A stretch of DNA of 64,000 bases from Palsa-360 sp963710315 (GTDB lineage: Bacteria > Acidobacteriota > Terriglobia > Acidiferrales > UBA7541): contig CAVPZW010000001.1 in NCBI GenBank assembly GCA_963710315.1, positions 186,001 to 250,000 on the forward strand, read 5' to 3'. The translations under genes and the position numbers were made by a program. Below, in pieces: positions 8,586 to 18,377 of this stretch. How positions within the stretch are numbered: the first letter of the stretch is position 1; each line of letters begins with the position of its first letter. The notes under the pieces are model-generated. The model was not told where the DNA came from. It searched no databases and was given only the letters and a program-made list of their open reading frames with translations.

Positions 8586-9452
8586 TTAGAACTTGAACGA
8601 CACGGACAGAATGGCGGCTCCATACGCCGCCGCGGTCACGATCGCCACGGGACCATGCGCGCTGGCGATCCCATGAACCCTTTCGCCCTTGCTCTTTTGA
8701 TCGAAGGCAATGGCTCCCAGGATGGGAGTCAAAATCATCCCCGGCCCGTGAATCCACGCCAGAACTCTGTGCACTCGAATTTGGCCGCGCCGCTGTGTTC
8801 CCGGAATGCTGGGCGCGCGAATGGCGAAGTACGCGCTCGTGAAATACAAATCTCCGGCCGCCGATCCGAGCGCCAGATGCAAGTAGCGGTCGCTGGAGCT
8901 AGTGCTTCTGCCGCCCGCGCCAAAGGAAGTGGCCACCGTGGCGATCAACGGAACGGCTGCAATCAGGCCAATGCGCTGGTGCAGCATCAGCATGTGCGAG
9001 CGCTTGTTGAGCCGCGCCTGATCCGCCGCAGTGCCCTGTGACTGATCGGAGGAAAATCCCAGGTCCTGAAGCGAAAGCGCCCCGGCCAGAGTCACATCGG
9101 CGGTTTTTCCGGCGCCAGGCGCGAGTCTCACCTTCGCGGTGTTGGTGCTGTACCCTTCCGCCGAAACGGCAAGCTCGTAATCTCCAGGCGCAAAATTTGG
9201 CAGGCTGTAATGGCCGGTGGAATCGGTCTGCGTCTCCGTGGATTGCCCTGTAGCCAGATTCTTAATTGTAATTTTGGCGTTCGCCACGCCAACGCCCGTT
9301 GCGCCCGTGATCACGCCGGAGAGTGAAGAACTTTCTGCCGATGAACCTGTCGCGACTGGAATCGAGGACTGCGCATGAAGCGAACTTGAAATGAAAAATA
9401 TTACGACGAGAATAGAGAGCGCGACTGCTACCTTCGATGCCCTTAAGCGCAT
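8586..9452 (-). CDS. Carboxypeptidase-regulatory-like domain fused to a four-helix b561-like membrane domain
   Basis: The N terminus is a signal peptide or anchor (ALSILVVIFFISSSLHA). Next comes a carboxypeptidase-regulatory-like beta-sandwich (LSGVITGATGVGVANAKITI, then GHYSLPNFAPGDYELAVSAEGY). The last 140 residues hold four hydrophobic segments with histidines at their ends (LMLHQRIGLIA, YLHLALG, RVHRVLAWIHGPGM, HGIASAHGPV), the pattern of a haem b-binding b561-like bundle. That assignment is inference; no haem family was confirmed. Start: ATG at 9452 or the GTG two codons upstream, after GGAGG. The open frame extends to 9644 but that part crosses spacer sequence. Likely co-transcribed with the YceI gene. 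Confidence 0.65.
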   Translation of the reverse strand: MRLRASKVAVALSILVVIFFISSSLHAQSSIPVATGSSAESSSLSGVITGATGVGVANAKITIKNLATGQSTETQTDSTGHYSLPNFAPGDYELAVSAEGYSTNTAKVRLAPGAGKTADVTLAGALSLQDLGFSSDQSQGTAADQARLNKRSHMLMLHQRIGLIAAVPLIATVATSFGAGGRSTSSSDRYLHLALGSAAGDLYFTSAYFAIRAPSIPGTQRRGQIRVHRVLAWIHGPGMILTPILGAIAFDQKSKGERVHGIASAHGPVAIVTAAAYGAAILSVSFKF

Positions 9453-9626
9453 AGCCACATCATCCTCCGAAATGTGCAGGGTCCAATTTCTTGGCGTAAA
9501 GATGCGGGGGAATGTCATGAGGATGCCCGAGAAAACAGCTAGTGTTCGATTGTGGAATATGGGAGCGAATCTTGGCCTCAGCACTCGGGCTGAAAACTTA
9601 ATTCTATTTTTTTTGGAAGGAATAGG

Positions 9627-9770
9627 CTGCGAAAAACGCTGCATATTTTGTCATTCCGAGCGAAGCGAGGAATCTCTCTTCGGCTTGCGCCAATTTGCGC
9701 CAACGAAAAGAAAGAGAGATTCCTCGCTTCGCTCGGAATGACAAAATGGATTTTTGTTTCGGCAGTCTGT
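9627..9770. repeat. Palindromic repeat, family B (copy 1)
   Basis: Arms carry TCATTCCGAGCGAAGCGAGG and its complement at 9651-9670 and 9722-9742. The similarity extends outward to GGCTGCGAAAAA on the left and, inverted, CAGACTGCCGAAA on the right. These outer ends match the ends of the inserted copy at 37.9 kb. It fills most of the spacer between the b561-like gene and the winged-helix gene; nothing else was seen there. Confidence 0.8.
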
Positions 9771-9849
9771 GCAACTTTTCCGGAAGAATACTCACTGAAC
9801 GAAAGCCAGGGCCTGGCATTAGGACTGGAAGTAATTCGTCAAAGTAGAA

Positions 9850-10077
9850 TCAAGCGGCGTGAACGCTTTGCGTACGCCATCCCTTGAGGCAGACGCGCGT
9901 GGTCCGCTTCTCCGTGGTCAGCATGATTTTGTCTTCGCGCGCCAGCCAGCCGATGGCCCAATCAAATATCGGCGATGCGGCTTTCAATTCTTTCTTCAAC
10001 GTGGGTAACGTCATTTCACCTTTTGCTTCGAGCGTGTGCCAGATTACTCCTGCCATCGTTCCGATTTCTTCGCTCAT
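9850..10077 (-). CDS. Small winged-helix protein (DUF2582-like)
   Basis: A 75-residue winged-helix-turn-helix protein (IGTMAGVIWHTLEAKGEMTL, LKKELKAASPIFDWAIGWLA, then the wing KIMLTTEKRTTRVCL) resembling the DUF2582 family of small helix-turn-helix proteins. Such proteins may bind DNA or serve as dimeric adaptors; the target is unknown. Its ATG overlaps the stop of the upstream zinc-protein gene by four bases (ATGA), so the two are translationally coupled and probably act together. Confidence 0.75.
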   Translation of the reverse strand: MSEEIGTMAGVIWHTLEAKGEMTLPTLKKELKAASPIFDWAIGWLAREDKIMLTTEKRTTRVCLKGWRTQSVHAA

Positions 10078-10475
10078 TGGGATTGCCTCCTCCTCTCCAG
10101 AAGTCGTTTTTCGAGAATTTCAATCGCAGTCACTTTTGCAGGCGCGAGTTCGCCCTTCTGTTTTCGCTGCCGGGCCCTCGACCGGCTGACGCGCGGTGGC
10201 AACAACGGTTTCGGCTCAACTTCAGCCTGCAGGACGTAGTAGCACGGTTGCCCGCTGGCCAAAGTTTCCAGCCGCTCCATCAGAAGAACGCCCACTCCCT
10301 TTTGGTATTCGACAGTGTAGTTCCGGCAGCAGCGCGCGCAAAGCCAGTAATGTTTCACGGAATGCCAGTGGGAAGGCTGCTTCTCTTGCGGAGGAGTTTG
10401 CTGAAATCGAACCAAGCGGCCATGCCCGTAGTCAAAATCGGAATTGCAATTCGGATTGGCGCATTTCAGATACAT
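10074..10475 (-). CDS. Small cysteine-rich, probably zinc-binding protein
   Basis: Not a named family. Starting at the ATG at 10475 gives about 133 residues beginning MYLKCANPNCNSDFDYGHGR, with a CxxxxC pair, a histidine-rich middle (SHWHSVKHYW) and a second pair LCARCCRNY, a layout typical of a zinc ribbon. The C-terminal half is basic and arginine-rich. The frame is open to 10577, but the 34 extra residues are less protein-like and I judge them unlikely. Coupled to the downstream winged-helix gene. Function unknown; a nucleic-acid or regulator-binding role is only a guess. Confidence 0.65.
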   Translation of the reverse strand: MYLKCANPNCNSDFDYGHGRLVRFQQTPPQEKQPSHWHSVKHYWLCARCCRNYTVEYQKGVGVLLMERLETLASGQPCYYVLQAEVEPKPLLPPRVSRSRARQRKQKGELAPAKVTAIEILEKRLLERRRQSQ

Positions 10476-10707
10476 GAGCGCTTCTCCCGCCACCTTTCCT
10501 AAAGGGTCTCGCAAAACCGCCGGAAAATCAAGATAGCGGCCCGTCAAATAGTGGTCAAACTCAATAAACGAATTCAACGCATCCGCGTCTGTGCATCAAC
10601 CTCCGGAATGTTTCTCTGTCACATTTTGTGATGTTTGTCACACCTGCGCGAATCGGCGATTGGCTTCTTTCCGGGGGGAGCCATCTTCGACTTGCGGCAC
10701 GGAAAGA

Positions 10708-10900
10708 CTTAACACAGAGGACACAGAGAAACCCGTTGAGAAAACCAGAGTCGTTGAGGCTTCGTTCTTGATTCCCATCTCCCTCAATTGCATTTCCTAA
10801 GTCCGCGCTCCCCGTGTCCCATGCCTCTCTGCTTTCTCTAGCTTTCTCTAGTTCTCCATGATTTCTCCGGTTTTTTCTGTGGCCGTTCTCTGTGTTAAAA
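10708..10900. repeat. Family A repeat (copy 2) with long centre
   Basis: Begins with TTAACACAGAGGACACAGAG at about 10709 and ends with TTCTCTGTGTTAAAA at about 10898, so the arms point outward compared with copy 1, with roughly 100 bases between them. It occupies the 550-base gap between the zinc-protein gene and alaS. The rest of the gap (10476-10707 and 10900-11022) shows nothing convincing beyond the alaS ribosome binding site. Confidence 0.65.
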
Positions 10901-11022
10901 GCCTTTGCCGTTCTTTCCGAGCTTCCCGCTCGCGCCGCGCGTTGCGGGTGCGCCACCCGTCTGCCATAATGTTTTGCCGAACACGATTCACAAATCACGA
11001 ATCACGATTCACAGGGGTCATC

Positions 11023-13869
11023 TTGCCAAGCGGCAACGAAATCCGCAGCACGTTCCTGAAATTCTTCGCCGAGCGCGGCCACCGCGTCGTGCGCAGCTCC
11101 TCGCTGGTACCGATCGAATGACCCCACGCTGCTGTTCACCAACGCCGGGATGAACCAGTTCAAGGACGTGTTTCTGGGCCTCGAACAGCGCGACTACACG
11201 CGCGCCACCACCTCGCAAAAATGCGTGCGCGCCGGCGGCAAACACAACGACCTGGAAAACGTCGGCTTCACCAACCGCCACCACACATTTTTTGAAATGC
11301 TGGGGAATTTTTCCTTCGGCGATTATTTCAAGAAGGACGCCATCGCCTACGCCTGGGAACTGATCACATCGCCGAAGTGGTTCGGCATTCCCGTCGAAAG
11401 GCTGTACTTTCACGGTATTTGGCGGCGCGGAAGTCGCGCCCGGAAAAGTTCTTGGCACCGACGAAGAAGCGCGCGATCTGTGGGTGAGCGTCGGCGCTCC
11501 GCGCGACCGCGTAATTCCCGTCCCCGGCCTGAAGGAAAATTTCTGGGCCATGGGCGATACCGGCCCCTGCGGCCCGTGCAGCGAAATTCACTACGACATG
11601 GGCCCCGCCGCTTCCGACAAGGGCCACACCGACTGCAAATTCGGCTGCGAATGCGGCCGCTACGTCGAAATCTGGAACCTGGTCTTCATGCAGTTCAACC
11701 GCGACGCCTCGGGCACGGTCGACGCCGCTGCCGAAACCATCGATCGACACAGGCGCGGGCCTCGAGCGCCTCGCCGCCGTCCTGCAAGGCAAGATCAGCA
11801 ATTTCGATACGGATTTATTTCAGCCGCTCATCGAACGCGCCGCCGATCTGTGCAGCTACCCGTCTGAGCAAGTCAGTGCGAAGCGACGCTTCTCTGCGCA
11901 TCATCGCGGACCACGCGCGCGCTGCCACGTTCCTGATCGCTGACGGCGTGATTCCATCGAACGAAGGCCGCGGCTATGTTCTGCGCAAGATCATTCGCCG
12001 CGCGCTGCGCCACAAACGTGAACTCAATATTGGTCCCGCGTTGTTACCAACCATGTCTGACTCAGTCGGAGAGCAAATGGGAGGAGCGTACCCTGAACTG
12101 AAGGAAAACTCTTCTCGGGTCAAGTATGTTCTCCAAGAGGAAGAGAGACGGTTTGCACATATGTTGGAACGAGGACTCAAAGAATGGGCCAAAACTATCG
12201 AACGACAAGCAGCCCTCCTTGCAGAACTGGAGGAAACAGGTGTTACAGAAGCCGGAAATTTCTTCACCATCGGAGACAGTGATTTAGACCGAGGAATCCG
12301 CATACATCTTGGAGACGAGGCTGCGGAAAAATTCTGGACAGAATGGGACATTCCCGGAAAGGAAGCTTTTCGAGCTCTACGACACATATGGGCTTGCCCA
12401 GGATTTCATTGAGGACATCGCGCGTGACGCACGTTTAAAAGTCAATTGGCCTGAATTTGACCGCGCGATGGAGGAGCAGCGCACCCGCGCACGCGCATCC
12501 TGGAAAGGCGGGCACAAGGAAGTCGCCAATCCCGTGTACGCGAAGCTCGCCGGAAACGTACCGCACCGAGCCGGATTTCTATTTTGAGACGAGCGCGAAA
12601 AATCGCCGCATCGAAGCCATCGTCACCAAGGACGGCGCGGTAAACGAACTCCCGGCGGGCGCGGAAGGCGAAATTGTCCTCGACCGCACGGTGTTTTACT
12701 CCGAATCGGGCGGACAAGTCTCCGACATCGGCACGCTGTGGAACAACGAGCACACGATGCAGTTGCCGAAGTGCGCGGCGCGTATTATCCCGTCGCGGGC
12801 CTGATCGCGCACCGCGTTCGTGGCAAAGGAAAAACTGGCCGTGGGCGATCGCGTCGCGGGAGAAGCCGACGGCGCGCGGCGCGAGCACATCAAGCGCAAT
12901 CACACCGCGACGCACCTGATGCACGCCGCGCTGCGCAACATTCTCGGCACGCACGTCAAGCAGGCCGGCTCGCTGGTCGAGCCAGCACGCCTGCGCTTCG
13001 ATTTCTCGCACTTCGCTGCGATCGATCCGGCCGAATTGCGCGACATCGAGCAGCAGGTGAACGACGAAATTCTGCTCAACTCCGAGATCCAGACCGACGT
13101 CACCACGCTGGACGACGCGCTCGCTTCCGGCGCTCTGGCCTTCTTCGGCGACCGCTACCCGGAACAGAACGTCCGCGTGGTGACCATTCCCGATCCCTCC
13201 GCGCCGCGCGGCTTTTACAGCAAGGAGCTTTGCGGCGGCACGCACGTCGCGCCGCACCGGCGACATCGGCGTCTTCAAGATTGCCGTCGAGCAATCCGCC
13301 GCGGCCGGAGTGCGCCGCATCGAAGCCATCACGGGCACGGCCAGCACTGGCCGATTACCAGCGCGCGCCAGCAACTCCTGCGCGAAGTCTGCCGCGCGGC
13401 TGGGCGTGAGCGAAGACAACCTCGCCGCAGCCATCGAGCGCGCCGAGCAAACGCAGCGCCAGCTCGAAAAGCAGCTCGAAGCCCTGAAACGCAAAGGCGC
13501 GCTTTCGAAACTGGACGATTTGATCGCCCAGGCGCGCACCGATCAAAGGCGTCAAAGTCATCTCCGCCGAAATCGAAGGCGTGGACCGCGAAACCATGCG
13601 CCAACTCGTGGACAGCCTGCGCCAGAAGCTGGGCTCCGGCGTCGTGGTGCTGGGCACCATCGACGACGGCAAAGTCGCTCTGCTGGCAGGGGTCACAAAG
13701 GACCTCACCTCTAAGTCTCCACGCCGGCAAGATCATACAGGCTACGGCCAAGGAAGTGGGCGGCTCGGGCGGCGGCAGGCCCGATCTGGCCGAGGCTGGC
13801 GGAAAAGACACATCCGGCCTAAAAACTGCCCTGGACCACGTATATCCCCTCATCGACCAAATGCTATAA
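11023..13869 (+). CDS. alaS: Alanine-tRNA ligase AlaRS, interrupted by about a dozen apparent single-base frameshifts
   Basis: Class II aminoacyl-tRNA synthetase charging tRNA-Ala, with editing. Recognisable in order across frames: SGNEIRSTFLKFFAERGHRV, LLFTNAGMNQFKDVFLG, the catalytic region GNFSFGDYFKKDAI, SLRIIADHARAATFLI, ELYDTYG, the editing-domain motif NHTATHLMHAALR, CGGTHV, and the C-terminal GSGGGRPDLAEAGG. Start: TTG at 11023 after AGGGGT. Frame changes occur near 11110, 11405, 11730, 11870, 12370, 12560, 12760, 12820, 13250, 13345, 13540 and 13710. Most are repaired by removing one base, often from a run of two or three. alaS is essential, so I infer sequence error rather than decay. 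Bases 12061-12360 are about 49% GC and include an extra segment of about 35 residues before ELYDTYG. Confidence 0.9.
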
Positions 13870-13922
13870 TTCTCGCGTAGTGCCAGGAACGTTCTGGGCG
13901 AGGCCTCCGTCTCCCCGTCGCG

Positions 13923-14713
13923 GTGATTGGTCTGTCTCAACAGGAAGCAGAATCGCACTGCCTTCCCAGAACTGAATATGATGCGTCGGCATATCCAAAA
14001 CGGTCCGGTATCCTATTGGGGATACTGGTCTTGTGCGCAGTTCCGGCACACGGCCAGATCGTTTCCTATTTGGATTCCAGCGGCAAACGGGTCTTCATCA
14101 ATGCCGACCCGGCTCCCGTCCGCCGGCGGGCCAAAGCCCCGCTTGCCGGGGCCGCCAGCACAGGGACTACGCCGCACACAACCCAAACCGTCGATCCTGT
14201 TGCGTCTCCTGATACTTCCGGCCGCCGCGCAGGCCAATCGGGAGAAGATCGAGGAAATGATTCGTGAAGTCTCTGCTCGGTATCACGTGGATCCGGCTTT
14301 GATTCGCGCCGTGATCGAAACGGAATCGAACTGGAATTCATCGGCCGTTTCCCGAAAGGGCGCGCTAGGGTTGATGCAACTGGTTCCGGGAACAGCGCAG
14401 CAATTGGGCGTAAACAACGCGTTTGACCCGAAGCAGAATCTCGACGGCGGAGTTCGCTATCTTCACACGCTCCTGGAGCGGTATAATGGCGATCTCGACA
14501 AGGCCCTGGCGGCATACAATGCGGGCCCGGGCGCCGTGGATCGCGCCGGAGGGAGTGCCGCGGTATCGGGAAACGCGCGAATACGTTCAGAAAGTTACCG
14601 ATTCCTACTTCCGGCCCGGCTCCGATCGGCTTCCCCATGCGTTCGATGCGCAACGTCCTATCTATCGCACCATGGTTGAGGCGGACGGACGGGTAGTGTT
14701 TACGAACGAATGA
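13923..14713 (+). CDS. Secreted lytic transglycosylase (SLT domain), frameshifted
   Basis: Cleaves peptidoglycan glycan strands in the periplasm. The N-terminal part has a signal sequence (LLGILVLCAVPAHG) and a DUF4124-like stretch IVSYLDSSGKRVFINADP. The SLT domain follows: VDPALIRAVIETESNWNSSA with the catalytic glutamate, KGALGLMQLVPGTAQQLGV, and ALAAYNAGPGAV, ending YVQKVTDSYF. The reading frame changes near 14235 and 14545, each fixed by removing one base. The start is uncertain: ATG at 13923 gives the signal peptide in frame, while ATG at 13978 is in another frame. It stops eight bases before the amidase GTG, so two wall hydrolases are paired. Confidence 0.82.
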
Positions 14714-14720
14714 GGCAGAC

Positions 14721-17082
14721 GTGCGGCATCACGCCGCTACAATCCGGCCAATCCTGCGCGTCTTTTTCGCGTCCGTTGTGGTCTTGTCCCTTTTTTCGCT
14801 GCATGGCGCGCGCCGATGACAACTCTTCTCCCGCCGCGAAACGGCCAAGGCTCAATTCGACCGCGCGGAAAAAGACCGCCAGGCGCTCGAAGCGCGTCCT
14901 GAAAACGCCCGCACGCTCAAGGACTACACTTCCCTGGTTAGCGACTATCAACGCGTGTATCTGATCACGCCGCACGCTGCGGAAGTTCCCGCGTCGCTGA
15001 ATCAGGTCGCCGAGCTGTATCGCGCCATGGGCGATCTGTTTGACGAAAAGTATTACCAGCGCTCCATCGATTCCTTCCAATTTTTGCTGCGCGAATATCC
15101 AACCAGCCGTTATCGCGAGGACGCGATGCTGGCCATCGCGCAGATCGAACAGGACGATTTGCACGATCCGGTTCTCGCGCAGAAGAGTTACGAGGAGTTT
15201 TTGCGCTGCATCCGCGCTCGCCGCACGCGGCGGAAGTTCGCGCCAGCCTCGATAAGCTGGATGCGGCGAGCGCCACGCCAAATCCGTTCCCTGTCCATCT
15301 CTGCCGCCAGAGACCAGGCCGACCGCGTGACTCCCAAAACGATCTCAGCGGAGAAGACTCCTCCCGCGACGGATACAAAACAGGGATCGCCCGAAGCCAA
15401 CGCGGCGCGAGGCTTCCGGGCCGCAAGTGACGCGCATTCGCACCTGGAACGCCGACACCTATACGCGCATCGTGATCGACGTGGGCGCGCAAGTGAAATA
15501 TCAGGCGGCGCGAATTTCCGGGCCGGACCGCATTTATTTCGACATCGAAGGCGCAAAGATCAATTCCGCGCTGCTCCACAATCCCATCGAGGTGGAAAGC
15601 GGCGGCTTCCTGAAGACCGTGCGCGTCGCGCAGAATCAATCCGGCGTCGTGCGCGTGGTGCTGGAAGTGAACCGCGTCAAGGATTATTCCGTGTTCCTGC
15701 TGCCCGATCCGTACCGCCTGGTCGTGGATGTGTACGGCACTTCCGCCGCAGCTGAAGCTGCCGCTCGCAACACGGCTCCCGCGCCAGGACCCACAACGAC
15801 CACGGACGCGCCCCCTGCAAAACCTGAAAAGCCGGCCAAGGAAACCGTGGCCAGCGCCGCGCCCAATACTTCCCGTGTAGCCATTGGGAAGCACGCCGCC
15901 AAGTCTCCGTTTGTTTCGCCAGACGATGCCCCGGCTCTGCAGGCCCAGGCGCAACCCGGCCCGGCCCCGGCTGCTTCGACCAGCGCCAAAACCGACGACG
16001 CGGCGCCAGCCACGAAGAAATCATCCGACAAGTCCGGGAAGAGTTCGCGGAAGTCTGCAGCCGCCGCTTCTGCAAAGGCCCAGTCGGCACAGGGCAGCGA
16101 ACCCGGCGGTTCCACAATGTCGGCAACAGCAGCGGCACCTGCAACACCGTCGTCGGCTGTAACGTCACCAGATGGGGATTCTTCCCCGCTCCCCGCTCGC
16201 CCGGCCTCGCCAAAGAAATCCAGTCGCGCCATGAAATCGGCCCACGATCAGGCGGAGGAAATGGGGCCGGCCCCCACGCCGGAATTGACTCGCGACGGGC
16301 AACATTCTCTGACGCGCGCGCTGGGATTGAAGATTGGCCGTATCGTGATCGACGCAGGGCATGGCGGGCACGATACCGGGACGATCGGGCCATCGGGACT
16401 GATGGAAAAAGATTTGTGCCTGGACGTGGCGCTGCGCCTCGGCAAGATCATCCAGCAGCGCCTGCCCAGCGCGGGCGTTGTGTTTACGCGCGAGGATGAT
16501 ACGTTCATTCCTCTCGAACGGCGCACGCAAATCGCCAACGAGGCCAAGGCTGACCTGTTCATTTCCGTGCATGCCAATTCCAGCCAGGACCGCAAGGCGC
16601 GCGGCATCGAGACGTATTACCTGAATTTCACGGGATCGAGCGACGCCATGGAAGTGGCCTCGCGCGAAAACGCGCTGTCGGAAAACGGCGTGCACGATCT
16701 GCAGGACATCGTCGCAAAAATCGCGCGCAGCGAGAAGATCGAGGAATCCCGCGATTTTGCCACGCTGATTCAGGATTCCTTGTCCAAGCGCATGGAGAAC
16801 ATCAATCGCGGAGACCGCAACCGCGGCGTGCGTAAAGCTCCCTTCGTCGTTTTGATTGGCGCGGACATGCCTTCCGTGCTGGCCGAGATCTCATTCCTCT
16901 CCAATCCCAGCGACGAGCAATGGCTCAAGAAGCCGGAAAATCGCCAGCGCGTGGCCGACGGCCTGTATCGCGGGATTGAAAGCTATCTGCAGAGCACCAA
17001 TAGCCTGGCATCCAACCAAGCCCACTCCTCGGCCGCCGAAAATATTGCTGGAAAAGTGGCGCGAACCGGGAACTCGCAGTAA
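14721..17082 (+). CDS. N-acetylmuramoyl-L-alanine amidase with TPR-like and AMIN domains, frameshifted in the first 700 bases
   Basis: Periplasmic zinc amidase that removes stem peptides from peptidoglycan during cell separation. Order: signal peptide (FFASVVVLSLFSLHGA), a TPR/BamD-like helical repeat (YYQRSIDSFQFLLREYPTSR), an AMIN domain (VTRIRTWNADTYTRIVIDVG to LVVDVYGT), a 150-residue Ala/Pro/Ser-rich linker, and an Amidase_3 domain from about 16330. Zinc ligands are visible in IDAGHGGHDTG, MEKDL and FISVHANSS, and the catalytic glutamate in LAEISFLSNPSDE. Start: GTG at 14721 with GAGG five bases upstream, just after the transglycosylase stop. Frame changes occur near 14805, 14840 and 15210; the frame is clean from 15427. 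Confidence 0.88.
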
Positions 17083-17096
17083 ACTTTCAGTGTCTA

Positions 17097-18224
17097 ATGA
17101 TGAGAGACATGCGCCGACTGATTTCTATCTGTCTGGGAATTTTGTGCCTTGCCGCAGCGGCTCGCCCGGTTGCCGCACAGAGTATTTTGCCGTCATCTTT
17201 TGCCAGTTGGAGCGCAGCCGCCGCGCCCACAGCCATTCCCGCCACCGGGCTTGATTCCCTGCTGGGAGCCGATACACCGGCCTTCCGTGAATATGTGGTG
17301 AAGTCGGTCGAGCAGCGGTCCTATGCGCAAGGCCCCCTGAATGCGTCCGTCACGCTCTACCGTCTGCGCGACCCGAGCTCCGCATACGGCGCATTCACGT
17401 TCCTGCAAAATGAATCGCTTTCCACCGTCGATCTGGGCTCCTATGCCAGCGCTTCCCGCGAACGCGCGCTGATCGTCGTGGGAGAGATGCTGCTGGATGT
17501 TTCGGTTCCGGCCAAGCAGGCGCGCCCCTCGGACGCCGACCTGAAGCAGCTTGCCGACTTGCTGGACAAGAAAGCGGACCACACGCCTTATCCCATTATT
17601 GGGGAGCACCTGCCTGAGAAGGGGCGCGTAAAAAATTCAGAGCGATACGTGATTGGTCCGCTGGGGCTGGCGCATTTCGTTCCGCTGGGCACCGACGACT
17701 GGATGGGCTACGACAACAGCGCGGAAACTATCCTGGCCCACTACAATGTAGGCGGTAAGGACGAAACGCTGATCGTCAGCTCCTATCCCACGCAGCAGGT
17801 TGCCGCCAAGAAATTCGCGGGCATGCTGCGGCGTTTTACGTTTGACCCTCCCGGCGAGGTGTCTCCGGGCCAGAACGTGCTCTTCGGAAAACGCGTCAGT
17901 TCCTACATCGCGGTGGTGGCCGGCGCTCCCAACAGAAAAGCCGCCAACAAAGTGCTCGACGAGGTGGGCTACGAGAGCAATGTAACCTGGGACGAGCCCA
18001 AGCAGACCCTAACCGAACCCGGATTCAACAGCATGATCGTGGAAGCGTTTATGGGAACCGGAGTAATTATGGTTTTCGCGGTGGTCGCGGGAATCGGCTT
18101 CGGAGGAATTCGCATCCTGGTGAAAATTTTCCTTCCCAACAAAATTTTCGATCGCGAAAAGCAGATCGAAATTCTGCAGCTGGGAATAGCCAGCAAGCCG
18201 ATCAAGGCAAAGGACTTCTACTAG
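17097..18224 (+). CDS. Secreted, membrane-anchored DUF6599-like protein
   Basis: A 375-residue protein with signal peptide (LISICLGILCLAAAARPVAA), a long extracytoplasmic region and one C-terminal membrane helix (GTGVIMVFAVVAGIGFGGIRI) followed by a short basic cytoplasmic tail. I recognise it as similar to the DUF6599 proteins found widely in Acidobacteriota; no biochemical function is known. Two duplicated parts can be made out (VEQRSYAQGPLNASVTLYRL and VGGKDETLIVSSYPTQQVA). It lies 14 bases after the amidase stop and may be co-transcribed with the wall hydrolases. Start codons at 17097, 17100 and 17109 are all possible. A hairpin terminator follows at 18297. Confidence 0.8.
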   Translation: MMRDMRRLISICLGILCLAAAARPVAAQSILPSSFASWSAAAAPTAIPATGLDSLLGADTPAFREYVVKSVEQRSYAQGPLNASVTLYRLRDPSSAYGAFTFLQNESLSTVDLGSYASASRERALIVVGEMLLDVSVPAKQARPSDADLKQLADLLDKKADHTPYPIIGEHLPEKGRVKNSERYVIGPLGLAHFVPLGTDDWMGYDNSAETILAHYNVGGKDETLIVSSYPTQQVAAKKFAGMLRRFTFDPPGEVSPGQNVLFGKRVSSYIAVVAGAPNRKAANKVLDEVGYESNVTWDEPKQTLTEPGFNSMIVEAFMGTGVIMVFAVVAGIGFGGIRILVKIFLPNKIFDREKQIEILQLGIASKPIKAKDFY

Positions 18225-18296
18225 AAGCCTAAAGAAGCTGTTGAAAACTCAGTGGAATATCTCACCTATCACTCGAAGAAAGCACCTCAACGCAAT

Positions 18297-18321
18297 GACT
18301 ACACAGCACTTGTAGTCTTTT
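18297..18321 (+). terminator. Rho-independent terminator after the DUF6599-like gene
   Basis: Perfect seven-base-pair stem GACTACA/TGTAGTC with a seven-base loop, followed directly by TTTT. It closes the amidase/DUF6599 transcription unit and separates it from the small-RNA unit that begins 20 bases later. Confidence 0.75.
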
Positions 18322-18341
18322 AGATTCAGTCATTTCTCTAC

Positions 18342-18371
18342 TTGACATTACTATTTCATGTCCTCTAGACT
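18342..18371 (+). promoter_or_regulatory. Sigma-70-like promoter of candidate small RNA
   Basis: Perfect -35 box TTGACA at 18342-18347 and a -10-like TAGACT at 18366-18371, 18 bases apart. Predicted transcription start is about 18378. No open reading frame of meaningful size follows, only two hairpins. Confidence 0.6.
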
Positions 18372-18377
18372 TTCCGC

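Noticed and set aside
10561..10998. 145-codon minus-strand frame between the zinc protein and alaS
   Set aside because: It is largely a translation of family A repeat sequence; similar frames appear opposite every copy of that repeat.
11023..13869. alaS as a decaying pseudogene
   Set aside because: All catalytic and editing motifs are intact across frames, breaks are single bases mostly in short runs, and neighbouring essential genes show the same pattern. A sequence-quality cause is simpler.
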